A stretch of 64,000 bases of DNA from NCBI RefSeq assembly GCF_947503795.1, contig NZ_CANNEZ010000001.1, positions 239,001-303,000 on the forward strand, given 5' to 3'. The stretch comes from an uncultured Jannaschia sp. Lineage in GTDB: Bacteria; Pseudomonadota; Alphaproteobacteria; Rhodobacterales; Rhodobacteraceae. The stretch's first letter is position 1. Every line of letters begins with the position of its first letter. Under the pieces are notes generated by a model. The model ran no database searches and was not told the origin of the DNA. It worked only from the letters and a program-made list of their open reading frames with translations. Below are positions 31,579 through 40,093 of this stretch, piece by piece. The translations under genes were made by a program, and so were the position numbers.

Positions 31579-33252
31579 ATGGCTCGCGAACGCCTGATCT
31601 ACCTCCCGCTGGGGGGCGCCGGTGAAATCGGCATGAACGCCTATGTCTACGGCTACGGCCCCGAGGGAAAGGAGCGCCTGATCCTCGTCGATCTGGGCAT
31701 CGCCTTCCCCGACATGGACACCACCCCCGGCGTGGACGTGATCCTGCCGGATATCGGCTGGCTGGCCGACAAGCTCGACCGCCTCGAGGCGATCTTCATC
31801 ACCCACGGGCACGAGGACCATGTCGGGGGCGTGGGCCACCTGCACAACCAACTGCGCAAGCCGGTCCATGCGCGCAAGTTCACCGCCAACCTCGCGCGGC
31901 GGAAGCTGCAGGAGAAGGGCCAGGACCCGAAGGCCGTCACTACCGCCGACCCCTATCCCGCGATGATCGAGGCCGGTCCTTTCAGCGTCGGCTTCCTGCC
32001 CGTCTCGCATTCCATCCCGGAGAGCGCGGCACTCGTGATCGACACGCCGACGGGCCGCATCATCCATACGGGCGACTTCAAGATCGACCGGGCCCCTGTC
32101 ATCGGCGAGCCGTTCGATGACGATCTCTGGGCCGAGGCGGCGAAGCCCGGCGTGCGCGCGCTGGTCTGCGATTCCACCAACGTCTTCTCCAAGCATCCCG
32201 GTCGCTCGGAATCCGAGGTGAAGCCGAACCTCGTGCCGCTCGTGGCCGCCGCCAAGGGCATGTTTGTCGCGACGACCTTCGCATCCAACGTCGCCCGCCT
32301 GAAGTCGCTGGCCGACGCGGGCGAGGCGGCGGGCCGTTCGATCTGCCTCATGGGCCGCGCGATGCGCCGCATGACCGAGGCCGCGCGCGAGGAAGGGCTG
32401 CTGCCCGACTTCCCGAAGACCATCTCGCCCGAGGATGCCGCCGGCATCCCGCGCGAGAACCTCATGCTGATCGTCACCGGCAGCCAGGGCGAGCGTCGCG
32501 CGGCGTCGGCCCAGCTCAGCCGCGGCAAGTATTTCGGGATGGAACTGGCCGAAGGCGACACGTTCCTCTTCTCGTCTAAGACCATTCCCGGCAACGAGAA
32601 GGAGGTCGGTCGCATCATGAACAACCTCTCCGAACTCGGCGTCGACGTGGTGACCGACGATGACGGGCTTTACCACGTGTCGGGCCATGCCAACCGGCCG
32701 GACCTCGAACTCGTCCACACGATCACCGACCCGCAGGTCGTGATCCCCATGCATGGCGAGCACCGTCATCTGCGCGAACACGCCAAGCTGGCCGACAGCC
32801 TCGGGCGGCTGGGAGTCGTCGCGCCGAACGGCACGATGCTGGACCTCGCAGGCAACAAGCCCAAGGTGGTCGATCACGTCGAGACGGGGCGCACCTATCT
32901 CGATGGCTCGGCCCTCGTGGGCCAGTTCGACGGCGTGGTCCGCGACCGTATCCGCATGGCCCTGAACGGGCACGCCGTGGTCGCCGTGATGGTCGACGAC
33001 GACGATGCGATCCTCGAGGACACCTGGGTCGACCTGCGCGGTCTGCCGGATGTCGCGGGCAACGGTGCCGCGCTGGCCGACCTGATGGAGCAGCACCTCG
33101 CCGGACAGCTCGCGCGCGTCGACACGCGGACGGCGGGCGACGACGAGAAGCTCGAGGACCTGATCGTCAAGGGCGTCCGCAAGGTCGCGCAGGACGAGGT
33201 CGGCAAGCGCCCCGAGGTGACGGTGCTCATCACCCGGCTTGCGGCGGAGTAG
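31579..33252 (+). CDS. rnj: Ribonuclease J
   Basis: 557 residues: metallo-beta-lactamase plus beta-CASP RNase. Metal site HGHEDHVGG with His76, His78, Asp80 and His81, further LPVSHSIPES and IHTGDFKID. Beta-CASP motifs include CDSTNVFSKHPGRSE and MPMHGEHRHLREH-like VIPMHGEHRHL. It processes and degrades RNA and matures ribosomal RNA 5' ends. It starts immediately after coaX. A GC-rich perfect hairpin follows 19 bases after the stop. Confidence 0.94.
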   Translation: MARERLIYLPLGGAGEIGMNAYVYGYGPEGKERLILVDLGIAFPDMDTTPGVDVILPDIGWLADKLDRLEAIFITHGHEDHVGGVGHLHNQLRKPVHARKFTANLARRKLQEKGQDPKAVTTADPYPAMIEAGPFSVGFLPVSHSIPESAALVIDTPTGRIIHTGDFKIDRAPVIGEPFDDDLWAEAAKPGVRALVCDSTNVFSKHPGRSESEVKPNLVPLVAAAKGMFVATTFASNVARLKSLADAGEAAGRSICLMGRAMRRMTEAAREEGLLPDFPKTISPEDAAGIPRENLMLIVTGSQGERRAASAQLSRGKYFGMELAEGDTFLFSSKTIPGNEKEVGRIMNNLSELGVDVVTDDDGLYHVSGHANRPDLELVHTITDPQVVIPMHGEHRHLREHAKLADSLGRLGVVAPNGTMLDLAGNKPKVVDHVETGRTYLDGSALVGQFDGVVRDRIRMALNGHAVVAVMVDDDDAILEDTWVDLRGLPDVAGNGAALADLMEQHLAGQLARVDTRTAGDDEKLEDLIVKGVRKVAQDEVGKRPEVTVLITRLAAE

Positions 33253-33271
33253 CATCGCTCGCCCGCAATCG

Positions 33272-33300
33272 GCCCGCGCCACCTTGCCGGTGGCGCGGGC
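33272..33300 (+). terminator. Strong hairpin after RNase J gene
   Basis: A perfect 12-pair stem (gcccgcgccacc / ggtggcgcgggc) with a five-base loop, starting 19 bases after the stop. No U-tract follows, so it may pause polymerase or protect the 3' end of the nuo-rnj transcript rather than terminate on its own. Confidence 0.55.
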
Positions 33301-33342
33301 GGCGGCTCATATCGGGGCGACCCCCATCCGGAGTGCCGTCCC

Positions 33343-33837
33343 ATGTTCCGCGCCACCCTGATCGCCCTGACCCTCGCCGCGCTGCCCGCCCAAGCGGACG
33401 AGCGCTATATCGGCGTGTTCGTCGGCTCCCAGCATATCGGGAGCGATGCATATAACGACTTCAACCCCGGCCTGACCTACGGCCTCCGCCGCGAGATCGG
33501 GCAGGGGCCGGCCGAATGGCATGTCGAAGGCGGCGTCTTCTACAACTCCTACGAGGAGGTGTCCCCGATCCTCGTCACTGGCCTCTCCACCGGCGTGGGC
33601 GAAATCGGGCCGGGCGAGTTGCGCTTCGGGATCAGCGCGGGCACCGCCTATTACGGCGATCTCGTCGACATTTACGAGGCCCGCGGCGACACGATCCCCA
33701 ATGTTGGGGGCTTCGTCCCGATCGGCATCCTGACCGGCGCCTACCGCGTCGGGCGCACGGAATACCGCCTTAACGTCCTGCCCTACGGCGAGGACGTGCA
33801 CGGCGTCGTCAACTTCCAGTTCGCCGTCTCGTTCTGA
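33343..33837 (+). CDS. Exported protein, probable small outer-membrane beta-barrel
   Basis: 164 residues. Signal peptide FRATLIALTLAALPAQA, then alternating aromatic/polar strands (YIGVFVGSQHIG, WHVEGGVFYNSYEEV, LRFGISAGTAYYGDL, YRLNVLPYGED) with a terminal Phe (FQFAVSF), as in eight-stranded outer-membrane barrels. It loosely recalls PagP-like proteins, but I see no catalytic residues that would allow that name. It lies alone between the rnj hairpin and the convergent fdhA, whose stop is three bases away. Confidence 0.65.
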   Translation: MFRATLIALTLAALPAQADERYIGVFVGSQHIGSDAYNDFNPGLTYGLRREIGQGPAEWHVEGGVFYNSYEEVSPILVTGLSTGVGEIGPGELRFGISAGTAYYGDLVDIYEARGDTIPNVGGFVPIGILTGAYRVGRTEYRLNVLPYGEDVHGVVNFQFAVSF

Positions 33838-33840
33838 GCG

Positions 33841-36600
33841 TCATTCGGCCGCGACGGGCTCCGCCGCCTCGACCTTCACCGCGCTGAACTTGAACTCAGG
33901 GATCTTGCCGTAGGGGTCCAGCGCCGGGTTCGTCAGCAGGTTCGCGGCCGCCTCGACGAAGGCGAAGGGCAGGAACACCATGTCCGGCGCCACCGCCCGG
34001 TCCGCCCGCGCCATAAGCGTCACCGAACCGCGACGCGTCGTCAGCCGCACCAGCCCGCCCGGACCCACGCCCAACTGGCGCAGCGTCGAGGGGTGCAGCG
34101 AGCAGTTGGCCTCGGGCTCGACCGCGTCCAGCACGCTCGCCCGCCGCGTCATCGACCCGGTGTGCCAGTGCTCGAGCTGCCGCCCGGTCGTCAGGATCAT
34201 CGGGTACTCCGCATCCGGCGTCTCGTCGGGCGGGATGACCGAAGCGGGCGTGAACTTCGCCCGGCCGCCCTCGCGGGGGAAGGCGTCGGCGAAGACGATG
34301 GACTGCCCGGGATCGGTGGGCGAGAGCGACGGGTAGGTCACCGCGCCCTCGGCCTCGAGGCGGTCCCAGGTGATGTTGTCGAGGCTGGGCATGACCTGCT
34401 TCATCTCGGCGAAAACCTCGCGCGGATGGGTGTAGCGCCAGTCGAGGCCACAGCGTTGCGCCAACTCGGTCGTGATCCACCAGTCCTCGCGCGCCTCGCC
34501 CGGCGGGGCCACGGCGGGGCGGCCCATCTGAACCTGGCGGTTGGTGTTCGTGACCGTCCCCGACTTCTCGGCGAAGGCCGACGCGGGCAGGATGACGTCC
34601 GCGTAATTCGCCGTCTCGGTCAGGAAGATGTCCTGCACCACGAGGCAATCCAGCGCCGCGAGTGCCGCGCGCGCATGGTCCACATCGGGGTCCGACATGG
34701 CCGGGTTCTCGCCGAGGATATACATCGCCCGGATCTCGCCCGCATGAACGGCGCCCAGAATCTCGGTCACCGTCAGCCCCTTCTCGGCCAACGGCTCGTC
34801 GCCCCAGAGACCCGCGTATTTCGCGCGTACCTCGTCGGACAGCACACTGGCATAGTCCGGCAGGAACATCGGGATCAGGCCCGCGTCGCTTGCGCCCTGC
34901 ACGTTGTTCTGGCCCCTGAGCGGGTGCAGCCCCGCGCCGGGCCGCCCGACCTGTCCGGTCATCAGCGCCAGCGAAATCAGGCAGCGGGAATTGTCCGTCC
35001 CGTGAATATGCTGGCTGACGCCCATCCCCCAGAAGATCATCGCCGACTTCGCCCCAGCGAAGGTCCGCGCCACGTCGCGCACCGTTTCGGCGTCGATGCC
35101 CGTCAGGTCGGCCATCTTCTCGGGCGCGAACCCCTCGAGATGCGCCGTCTCGGCGTCCCAGCCTTCGGTCATCGCTTCGATATACTGGCGGTCGACCAAT
35201 CCCTCGTCCGAGATGACGTGCATGATCGAATTGAGGAGCGCCACGTCCGCGCCCGGCCGGAACTGCAGCATGTGGGACGAATGACGCTTCAGCGCCTGCC
35301 CCCGCGGATCCATCACGATCAGCTTGCCGCCACGCTTGGCGAACTGCTTGAAATAGGTCGCCGCGACGGGATGGTTCTCGACCGGGTTGGCGCCGATGAC
35401 GATGGCGACGTCCGCATTCTCGATCTCGTTGAAGGTCGCCGTGACCGCGCCCGATCCGACATTCTCGAGAAGTGCCGCGACCGACGACGCATGACACAGC
35501 CGTGTGCAGTGATCGACGTTGTTGTGCCCGAAGCCCTGCCGGATGAACTTCTGGAAGAGATACGCCTCCTCGTTCGAGCACTTGGCCGACCCGAAGCCCG
35601 CGACTTCGCGTCCGCGCCCCTTCAGACCTCCGGCCGCCCGGTCCAGCGCCTCATCCCACGTCGCCTCGCGGAAGACCGCACGCCAGTCGCCCGGATCGAC
35701 GTTGAGCCCCTTCGCGGGCGCGTCGTCGCGCCGGATCAGCGGCACGTCGAGGCGGTGCGGATGATGAATGTAGTCGAAACCGAACCGCCCCTTCACGCAG
35801 AGCCGCCCCTCATTCGCGGGCCCGTTGATGCCGTCGACCTTGACGATCCGGTCGCCCTTGGTCTTCAGCGAAACCTGGCAGCCGACGCCGCAAAACGGGC
35901 AAATGGACTTGGTCTCGGCGTCGAAATCGGCGCTGTCGCCCACCTGCGCCGCATCCACCATCGTCGCGGGCATCAGCGCGCCGGTGGGACAGGCCTGGAC
36001 GCATTCGCCGCAGGCCACGCAGGTACTTTCGCCCATCGGGTCGTCGAAATCGAAGACCGGGTAGGCGTCGTGCCCCCGGCCCGCCATGCCGATCACGTCG
36101 TTGACCTGCACCTCGCGGCAGGCGCGCACGCAGAGCCCGCACTGGATGCACGCGTCGAGGTTGACGCGCATCGCGACATGGCTGTCGTCCAAGAGCGGGA
36201 TGCGCCCGGCCTCCAGCGTCGGCAGGCGGCTTTCGGTCACGCCCTGTGCGTCGGCCTGGTCCCAGAGGCGCGAGGACCGGTCATGGGCCGCGTCGCGCTC
36301 GGGCTGGTCGGCGACGAGCATCTCGACAACCATTTTGCGGGCCGCCATGGCGCGCGCGCTGTCGGTCGTGACCACCATGCCGGCGGCGGGCTCGCGGATG
36401 CAGGAGGCGGCGAGCACGCGCTCGCCCTCGATCTCGACCATGCAGGCGCGGCAATTGCCGTCGGGGCGATAGCCGGGATCGGGCTTGTGACACAGATGCG
36501 GGATCTTCAGGCCACGCCCGTGCGCGACCTCCCAGATCGTCTCGCCGGGGGCGGCGTGGACGGTCTCGCCGTCGAGGATGAATTCGATCGTCTCGGACAT
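33841..36600 (-). CDS. fdhA: Formate dehydrogenase alpha subunit (orphan)
   Basis: 919 residues. Order: 2Fe-2S domain (Cys37, 50, 53, 67), two 4Fe-4S ferredoxin clusters (Cys151/154/157 with 204, and 194/197/200 with 161), the 4Fe-4S of the molybdenum domain (Cys234, 237, 241, 268), then the bis-MGD catalytic domain. The active-site stretch NNVDHCTRLCH places Cys369 (codon TGT) at the selenocysteine position, with His370 beside it. The His/Cys-ligated cluster found in NuoG-like and many FdsA proteins is missing: residues 95-120 have no Cys. No beta, gamma, delta or maturation genes lie nearby, so the electron acceptor is unknown. The start is the first ATG, before the IEFILDGETV ferredoxin strand. 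Confidence 0.9.
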   Translation of the reverse strand: MSETIEFILDGETVHAAPGETIWEVAHGRGLKIPHLCHKPDPGYRPDGNCRACMVEIEGERVLAASCIREPAAGMVVTTDSARAMAARKMVVEMLVADQPERDAAHDRSSRLWDQADAQGVTESRLPTLEAGRIPLLDDSHVAMRVNLDACIQCGLCVRACREVQVNDVIGMAGRGHDAYPVFDFDDPMGESTCVACGECVQACPTGALMPATMVDAAQVGDSADFDAETKSICPFCGVGCQVSLKTKGDRIVKVDGINGPANEGRLCVKGRFGFDYIHHPHRLDVPLIRRDDAPAKGLNVDPGDWRAVFREATWDEALDRAAGGLKGRGREVAGFGSAKCSNEEAYLFQKFIRQGFGHNNVDHCTRLCHASSVAALLENVGSGAVTATFNEIENADVAIVIGANPVENHPVAATYFKQFAKRGGKLIVMDPRGQALKRHSSHMLQFRPGADVALLNSIMHVISDEGLVDRQYIEAMTEGWDAETAHLEGFAPEKMADLTGIDAETVRDVARTFAGAKSAMIFWGMGVSQHIHGTDNSRCLISLALMTGQVGRPGAGLHPLRGQNNVQGASDAGLIPMFLPDYASVLSDEVRAKYAGLWGDEPLAEKGLTVTEILGAVHAGEIRAMYILGENPAMSDPDVDHARAALAALDCLVVQDIFLTETANYADVILPASAFAEKSGTVTNTNRQVQMGRPAVAPPGEAREDWWITTELAQRCGLDWRYTHPREVFAEMKQVMPSLDNITWDRLEAEGAVTYPSLSPTDPGQSIVFADAFPREGGRAKFTPASVIPPDETPDAEYPMILTTGRQLEHWHTGSMTRRASVLDAVEPEANCSLHPSTLRQLGVGPGGLVRLTTRRGSVTLMARADRAVAPDMVFLPFAFVEAAANLLTNPALDPYGKIPEFKFSAVKVEAAEPVAAE

Positions 36601-36746
36601 GGTCGCACCCCGGTCAGTCGCGGCCAGCCTAGGCGGTCGCCCCACGGCCCGAAAGACCACCCGCGACAGGGGATACGGGGGAAGCGACCCGCGCCGTTTC
36701 CGATCGGACCGTCTCGGCGACGATCCATCAAGGTTAATGCGCGCGA

Positions 36747-36806
36747 TCCTCTGGCCCGAAATACCTCGGGGGGCCCGCAGGGCGGGGGCAGCGCCCCCTC
36801 CGGTCC
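36747..36806 (-). repeat. Intergenic repeat element, copy 2
   Basis: Between the SDR stop and fdhA, reading on the minus strand: a G/C hairpin (gggggcgctgccccc), a second short palindrome (gccctgcgggc), then the 25-base core at 36771-36747, identical to 2737-2761. As in copy 1, the element begins directly after a stop codon. Confidence 0.75.
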
Positions 36807-37547
36807 TCAGCCTTTCCGGGCGAAGATCGGATACCAGAGCGCGTCCGGCAGGAACTGGCCGCCCCGGAAGAGCCACGAGAAGACGGTCGGGAAGCTCTTC
36901 TTGAAGTCGTCGCCCGACATCAGCTCGAACATGTGCTGCGCGGCCTCCTCGGGCTCCATCAGGAAAGGCATGTCGAAATCGTTCTTGTCGGTCAGGCGCG
37001 TCTTGATGAAGCCCGGGTTCGCGATCTGGACCTGAACGCCGGTGGTGCGCAGGTCGGCGTACATCGCCTCGGCCATTCCCATGATCCCGGCCTTCGACGC
37101 GCAATATCCCGTCGCACCCGGCAAGCCGCGGAATCCGGACAGCGATCCCGTCAGCACGATATGTCCCGCATCGCGCTCGACCATGTCGCCGATCACCGCG
37201 CCGACGCAGCGCGCCGCCCCGGTCAGGTTCACGTCGATCATCGCCTCGACCTTGTCGGGATCCCATTCCTGCGCCTTCAGCGGCCAGTAGACCCCCGCAA
37301 GGAAAACCATGCCGTCGATCCGTCCGATGGCCTCGGCTGCCGCGCGGACCGACGTGCTGTCGGAGACGTCGCAGGTCCGCACCTCGGATCGGCCGGGCAA
37401 TTCGGCGGCAAGCGCCGCCAGCTTGTCCTCGGACCGGGCCGAGAGCACCAGCTCGGCGCCGGCGCGGGACATGTTCTGGGCCAATGCGGCGCCGAGACCC
37501 TCGGACGCACCGACGAGCCAATATCGTTTGCCGCTCCATTCACGCAT
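36807..37547 (-). CDS. Short-chain dehydrogenase/reductase
   Basis: 246 residues. Rossmann glycine motif GASEGLGAAL near residues 11-20, DVNLTGAARC, catalytic GSLSGFRGLPGATGYCASKAG with the Tyr-x3-Lys pair, and PGFIKTRLTD. The ATG at 37547 is preferred over the one at 37553: GGAGG lies six bases from the former and touches the latter. It is the last gene of a five-gene overlapping operon (overlap eight bases) and corresponds in order to RSP_1087 of R. sphaeroides. It probably reduces or oxidises a lipid-derived carbonyl; the substrate is unknown. Confidence 0.88.
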   Translation of the reverse strand: MREWSGKRYWLVGASEGLGAALAQNMSRAGAELVLSARSEDKLAALAAELPGRSEVRTCDVSDSTSVRAAAEAIGRIDGMVFLAGVYWPLKAQEWDPDKVEAMIDVNLTGAARCVGAVIGDMVERDAGHIVLTGSLSGFRGLPGATGYCASKAGIMGMAEAMYADLRTTGVQVQIANPGFIKTRLTDKNDFDMPFLMEPEEAAQHMFELMSGDDFKKSFPTVFSWLFRGGQFLPDALWYPIFARKG

Positions 37548-38112
37548 CGTCATCCTCCATGGGGGTGATGACGGCGAACAGTTCCGCGGCCTTGATCCCG
37601 AACTTCCGAAACTGGCTGCGATTGAGGATTGTTCCGTCTTCCTGGAGATAGAGCCAGTCCACCGCCGAGAGAAGATGGCCACCCATCTCCTCGGGGAGCT
37701 GGATCCGGTAGCGCAAGCCCAGCGCATTGCCCGACTGTCGGCCCTGCCCACCGCCGGGCACGTCGTTGGCCTCGGTCTCGACCCGTCCGTCCTCGTAGAC
37801 GGTGATCAGCCAGACCCGCTCCTGCGTGGTGCCGTCGTCATAGACGAAGGTCTCGATCATGGATCCGACCGGCCCGTCCCAAGTCATTCGCATGATCGCG
37901 ACGAAGCGACTGCTGACGCGACCGGTCGGCCCGAAGATCATGCCCTGGCAGCGCATCGTGCCGTTCAGGTGCCGCCTGATGTCCAGTTCGGGCAGCAGGT
38001 GGACGTAATCGTCATGCTCCTGCGCCTGGAACGCGAAGGTCCGCCGCACGATCCAGACGGAGGCCAGCGCCAAGACGACGCCAATCAGGACGTAGAGTAT
38101 CGGGTCTGTCAT
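37540..38112 (-). CDS. DUF3833 family protein, membrane-anchored
   Basis: 190 residues. An N-terminal membrane anchor (PILYVLIGVVLALASVWIV) precedes a lipocalin-like beta region: LNGTMRCQGMIFGPTGRVSSR, then FVYDDGTTQERVWLITVYEDG and a C-terminal WLYLQEDGTILNRSQFRKFGI. This pattern fits DUF3833. In Vibrio and Rhodobacteraceae such genes accompany the same SDR, MFS, DUF1365 and FAD genes. Probably a periplasmic lipid-binding partner in the pathway (inference). Overlaps: four bases with the MFS gene and eight with the SDR gene. Confidence 0.82.
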   Translation of the reverse strand: MTDPILYVLIGVVLALASVWIVRRTFAFQAQEHDDYVHLLPELDIRRHLNGTMRCQGMIFGPTGRVSSRFVAIMRMTWDGPVGSMIETFVYDDGTTQERVWLITVYEDGRVETEANDVPGGGQGRQSGNALGLRYRIQLPEEMGGHLLSAVDWLYLQEDGTILNRSQFRKFGIKAAELFAVITPMEDDDA

Positions 38113-39332
38113 CCAACCTCCGGGTCAAGGCGCGCCAGCAGCAGGAATGCCGCGGATTTCAGGACCAGCGGGACACCGGCATAGAGCAGCGTCAGCACTG
38201 TCATGGCTGCGGCGGGGCTGGCCGCACCCGGCACGAACCCCGCCGCTTCCAGCGTTGGAAATAGGGCAATCGCGGCGAAGGCCAGCGTGATCTTGTTGAC
38301 GAAGGACCATAGCCCGAACCCGTCCGCCGCCGAGGGCGCGATCACGGAGAGACGCTTGGCAAAGAGCGCCGGGAGCAGCGTGAGGTCCGCGCCGACGGCG
38401 GCCCCCGAGGCGACGCAGATCGCCGCGAAGGGCAGGGCATCACCCGGCCCGAGGGTCAGCGCGAAGGCGAAGGTCGCGATCGCGAGCCCCATCGCCCAGA
38501 GGAGGGACCGGCGCGCGCCCACCCGCTCGGCCGCCCGGCCCCAGAGCGGCGCGGCCCCCGCGGCCGAAAGGAAGAACAGCAAGAGGAGCGGCCCTTCCCA
38601 TCCGGGCGCCTGAAGGCGGTCGCTGACGAAGAAGAGAAACAGGGTCGAGGTGACGGCGACGGGTGTGGCGTTGACCAGCGCGAGAAGGAGGAGGCGACGT
38701 GCCCGTGCGTCGCCGAGCACGGCGCGTAGCCCGCCGGTGCCCGGCGTCTCGCCGCCGCCGCTCCACTCCCGCCGCATCAGCCAGACGACCAGGACGACGC
38801 CGACGCAGAAGATCGCCGCGTACCACGCGAAGGGCGCCCCGGTTCCCGCCAGAACCGCCGGCAATGCCGCTGCAAGGCAGACGCCCAACAGGCCGCCCGT
38901 TTCGCGCCAGGCGGCGAGGCGGACATGCCCGTCGCCCATCGCCCGCGCCTTCGCGACGCCTTGGGCGTAAAAGCAGATCGTCAGGAACGAGAAGGCCGAG
39001 AAGAGCGCCGCAAGGCTGAGCGCGAACCACCAGAGCGGGGGCAGGGCGGGCGGAACCGCGAACAGGGCCACCATCGCCACCGCCATCAGGATCGCGGCCC
39101 CGAGGACCATCGCGCCGCGCCGGTTGCGGGTCGCCTCGGCCAGCCGACCCAGCAACGGGTCCTGCACCACGTCGATCAGGCGCAGCGCGAAGAGCGCCAG
39201 CGAAAGCTGCGCCAGCGTCACGCTGTAGCTGTCGACGTAGAATTTCGGCGCGTGGATGTAGATCGGCAGGCCCGCGGCCGCGAGCAGGGCCGCGAACCCG
39301 GCATAGCGGGGCAGCCCTTCCGTCCGCGTCAT
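38109..39332 (-). CDS. MFS transporter (GPH/MFS_2-like)
   Basis: 407 residues with about 12 membrane helices. The N-terminal motif FALRLIDVVQDPLLGRLAEATRNRRG is typical of the glycoside-pentoside-hexuronide (MFS_2) group, with Asp residues for cation binding. Despite the sugar-transporter label, the operon context (FAD enzyme, DUF1365, DUF3833, SDR) argues for transport of a lipid or other stress-related compound. The start at 39332 overlaps the DUF1365 stop (ATGA). Longer upstream frame is rejected because it lies in DUF1365. Confidence 0.87.
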   Translation of the reverse strand: MTRTEGLPRYAGFAALLAAAGLPIYIHAPKFYVDSYSVTLAQLSLALFALRLIDVVQDPLLGRLAEATRNRRGAMVLGAAILMAVAMVALFAVPPALPPLWWFALSLAALFSAFSFLTICFYAQGVAKARAMGDGHVRLAAWRETGGLLGVCLAAALPAVLAGTGAPFAWYAAIFCVGVVLVVWLMRREWSGGGETPGTGGLRAVLGDARARRLLLLALVNATPVAVTSTLFLFFVSDRLQAPGWEGPLLLLFFLSAAGAAPLWGRAAERVGARRSLLWAMGLAIATFAFALTLGPGDALPFAAICVASGAAVGADLTLLPALFAKRLSVIAPSAADGFGLWSFVNKITLAFAAIALFPTLEAAGFVPGAASPAAAMTVLTLLYAGVPLVLKSAAFLLLARLDPEVG

Positions 39333-40093
39333 CGCGACGTCTCGTGCTCGGGCGGACGGGGCCGGCTCCGCCAGGTCGCGCCCTTCCACCAGAGGCGCAG
39401 CGCCTGCCAGTGGATGAGCCCGAGAACCCGGCGCGTGCCAAAGGGCCGCCGCAGCGCCGCGCGGATTAGCCCGCGATTGGTCAGCGGCATGCGCGGTCCG
39501 GTCAGAACCGCCAGCAGCCGCCCGTCGCCGATGCGGTAGTCGATGCGGATGTCGACGCGGTCGGGGGCGATGTCGAAACGGAACGCATAATCCCCCTCGG
39601 TCGGCTGGAAAGGCGAGACATGCATCAGCTTGCGGGCCGCCAGCCGTGTGTCGGGCGTGATCGGTGCGAGGTCGTCGGTATGGCAGAGGTAAGAATGCCT
39701 GTCGCCATAGGTGTTCGTCACCTCGGCGATGGCGATCCGGAACGCGCCGGCCATGTCGTGGATGAGCCAGAAGCTCACAGGGTTGAACGCATGACCCAGC
39801 ACGCGTGGTTGGGCGAGCAGGAGGATGCGACCGGGTCGGAAGGACGGATGCGCCTCGGACAGCACCTCGTGCACCCACCTCACGCCGCGTCCCGCGCCGG
39901 GCGGCCCGCCATGGTCGCGATCCCGGAGCGAGGCCAGGGCGGCGCGGTTGCGTCCGAAGAGCGATGGCATCGACCCGGTATCGGTCGGGTCGAGCAGGAC
40001 GTAATCGACCCCGTAGCGGAAGGCGTTCGTCACCCCTTCGGCGCGGCGGCCATGGAAGGTCTGGCCCGGAACATGGTCCAGGACCCGGGTCAC
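39329..40093 (-). CDS. DUF1365 family protein
   Basis: 254 residues from a GTG (40093) that overlaps the stop of the FAD gene. Segments typical of DUF1365: FRYGVDYVLLD, LLAQPRVLGHAFNPVSFW, and AEVTNTYGDRHSYL near the middle, then MHVSPFQPTEGDYAFRF. The family almost always follows an FAD-dependent oxidoreductase and often a cyclopropane-fatty-acid-synthase-like gene; a part in unusual fatty-acid synthesis is inferred. R. sphaeroides has a homologue in its singlet-oxygen-induced operon. Confidence 0.88.
   Translation of the reverse strand: MTRVLDHVPGQTFHGRRAEGVTNAFRYGVDYVLLDPTDTGSMPSLFGRNRAALASLRDRDHGGPPGAGRGVRWVHEVLSEAHPSFRPGRILLLAQPRVLGHAFNPVSFWLIHDMAGAFRIAIAEVTNTYGDRHSYLCHTDDLAPITPDTRLAARKLMHVSPFQPTEGDYAFRFDIAPDRVDIRIDYRIGDGRLLAVLTGPRMPLTNRGLIRAALRRPFGTRRVLGLIHWQALRLWWKGATWRSRPRPPEHETSR

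Noticed and set aside
27671-33282. Very long open frames on the strand opposite nuoM/nuoN/birA/coaX/rnj (over 1000 codons each)
   Set aside because: They lie exactly antisense to well-supported genes. In G+C-rich DNA stop codons are rare in the opposite frames. Their translations are rich in Arg, His and Asp and show no domain.
35494-35508. Possible selenocysteine in formate dehydrogenase
   Set aside because: The codons at the active-site positions are TGT (Cys369) and TGC (Cys365), not TGA.
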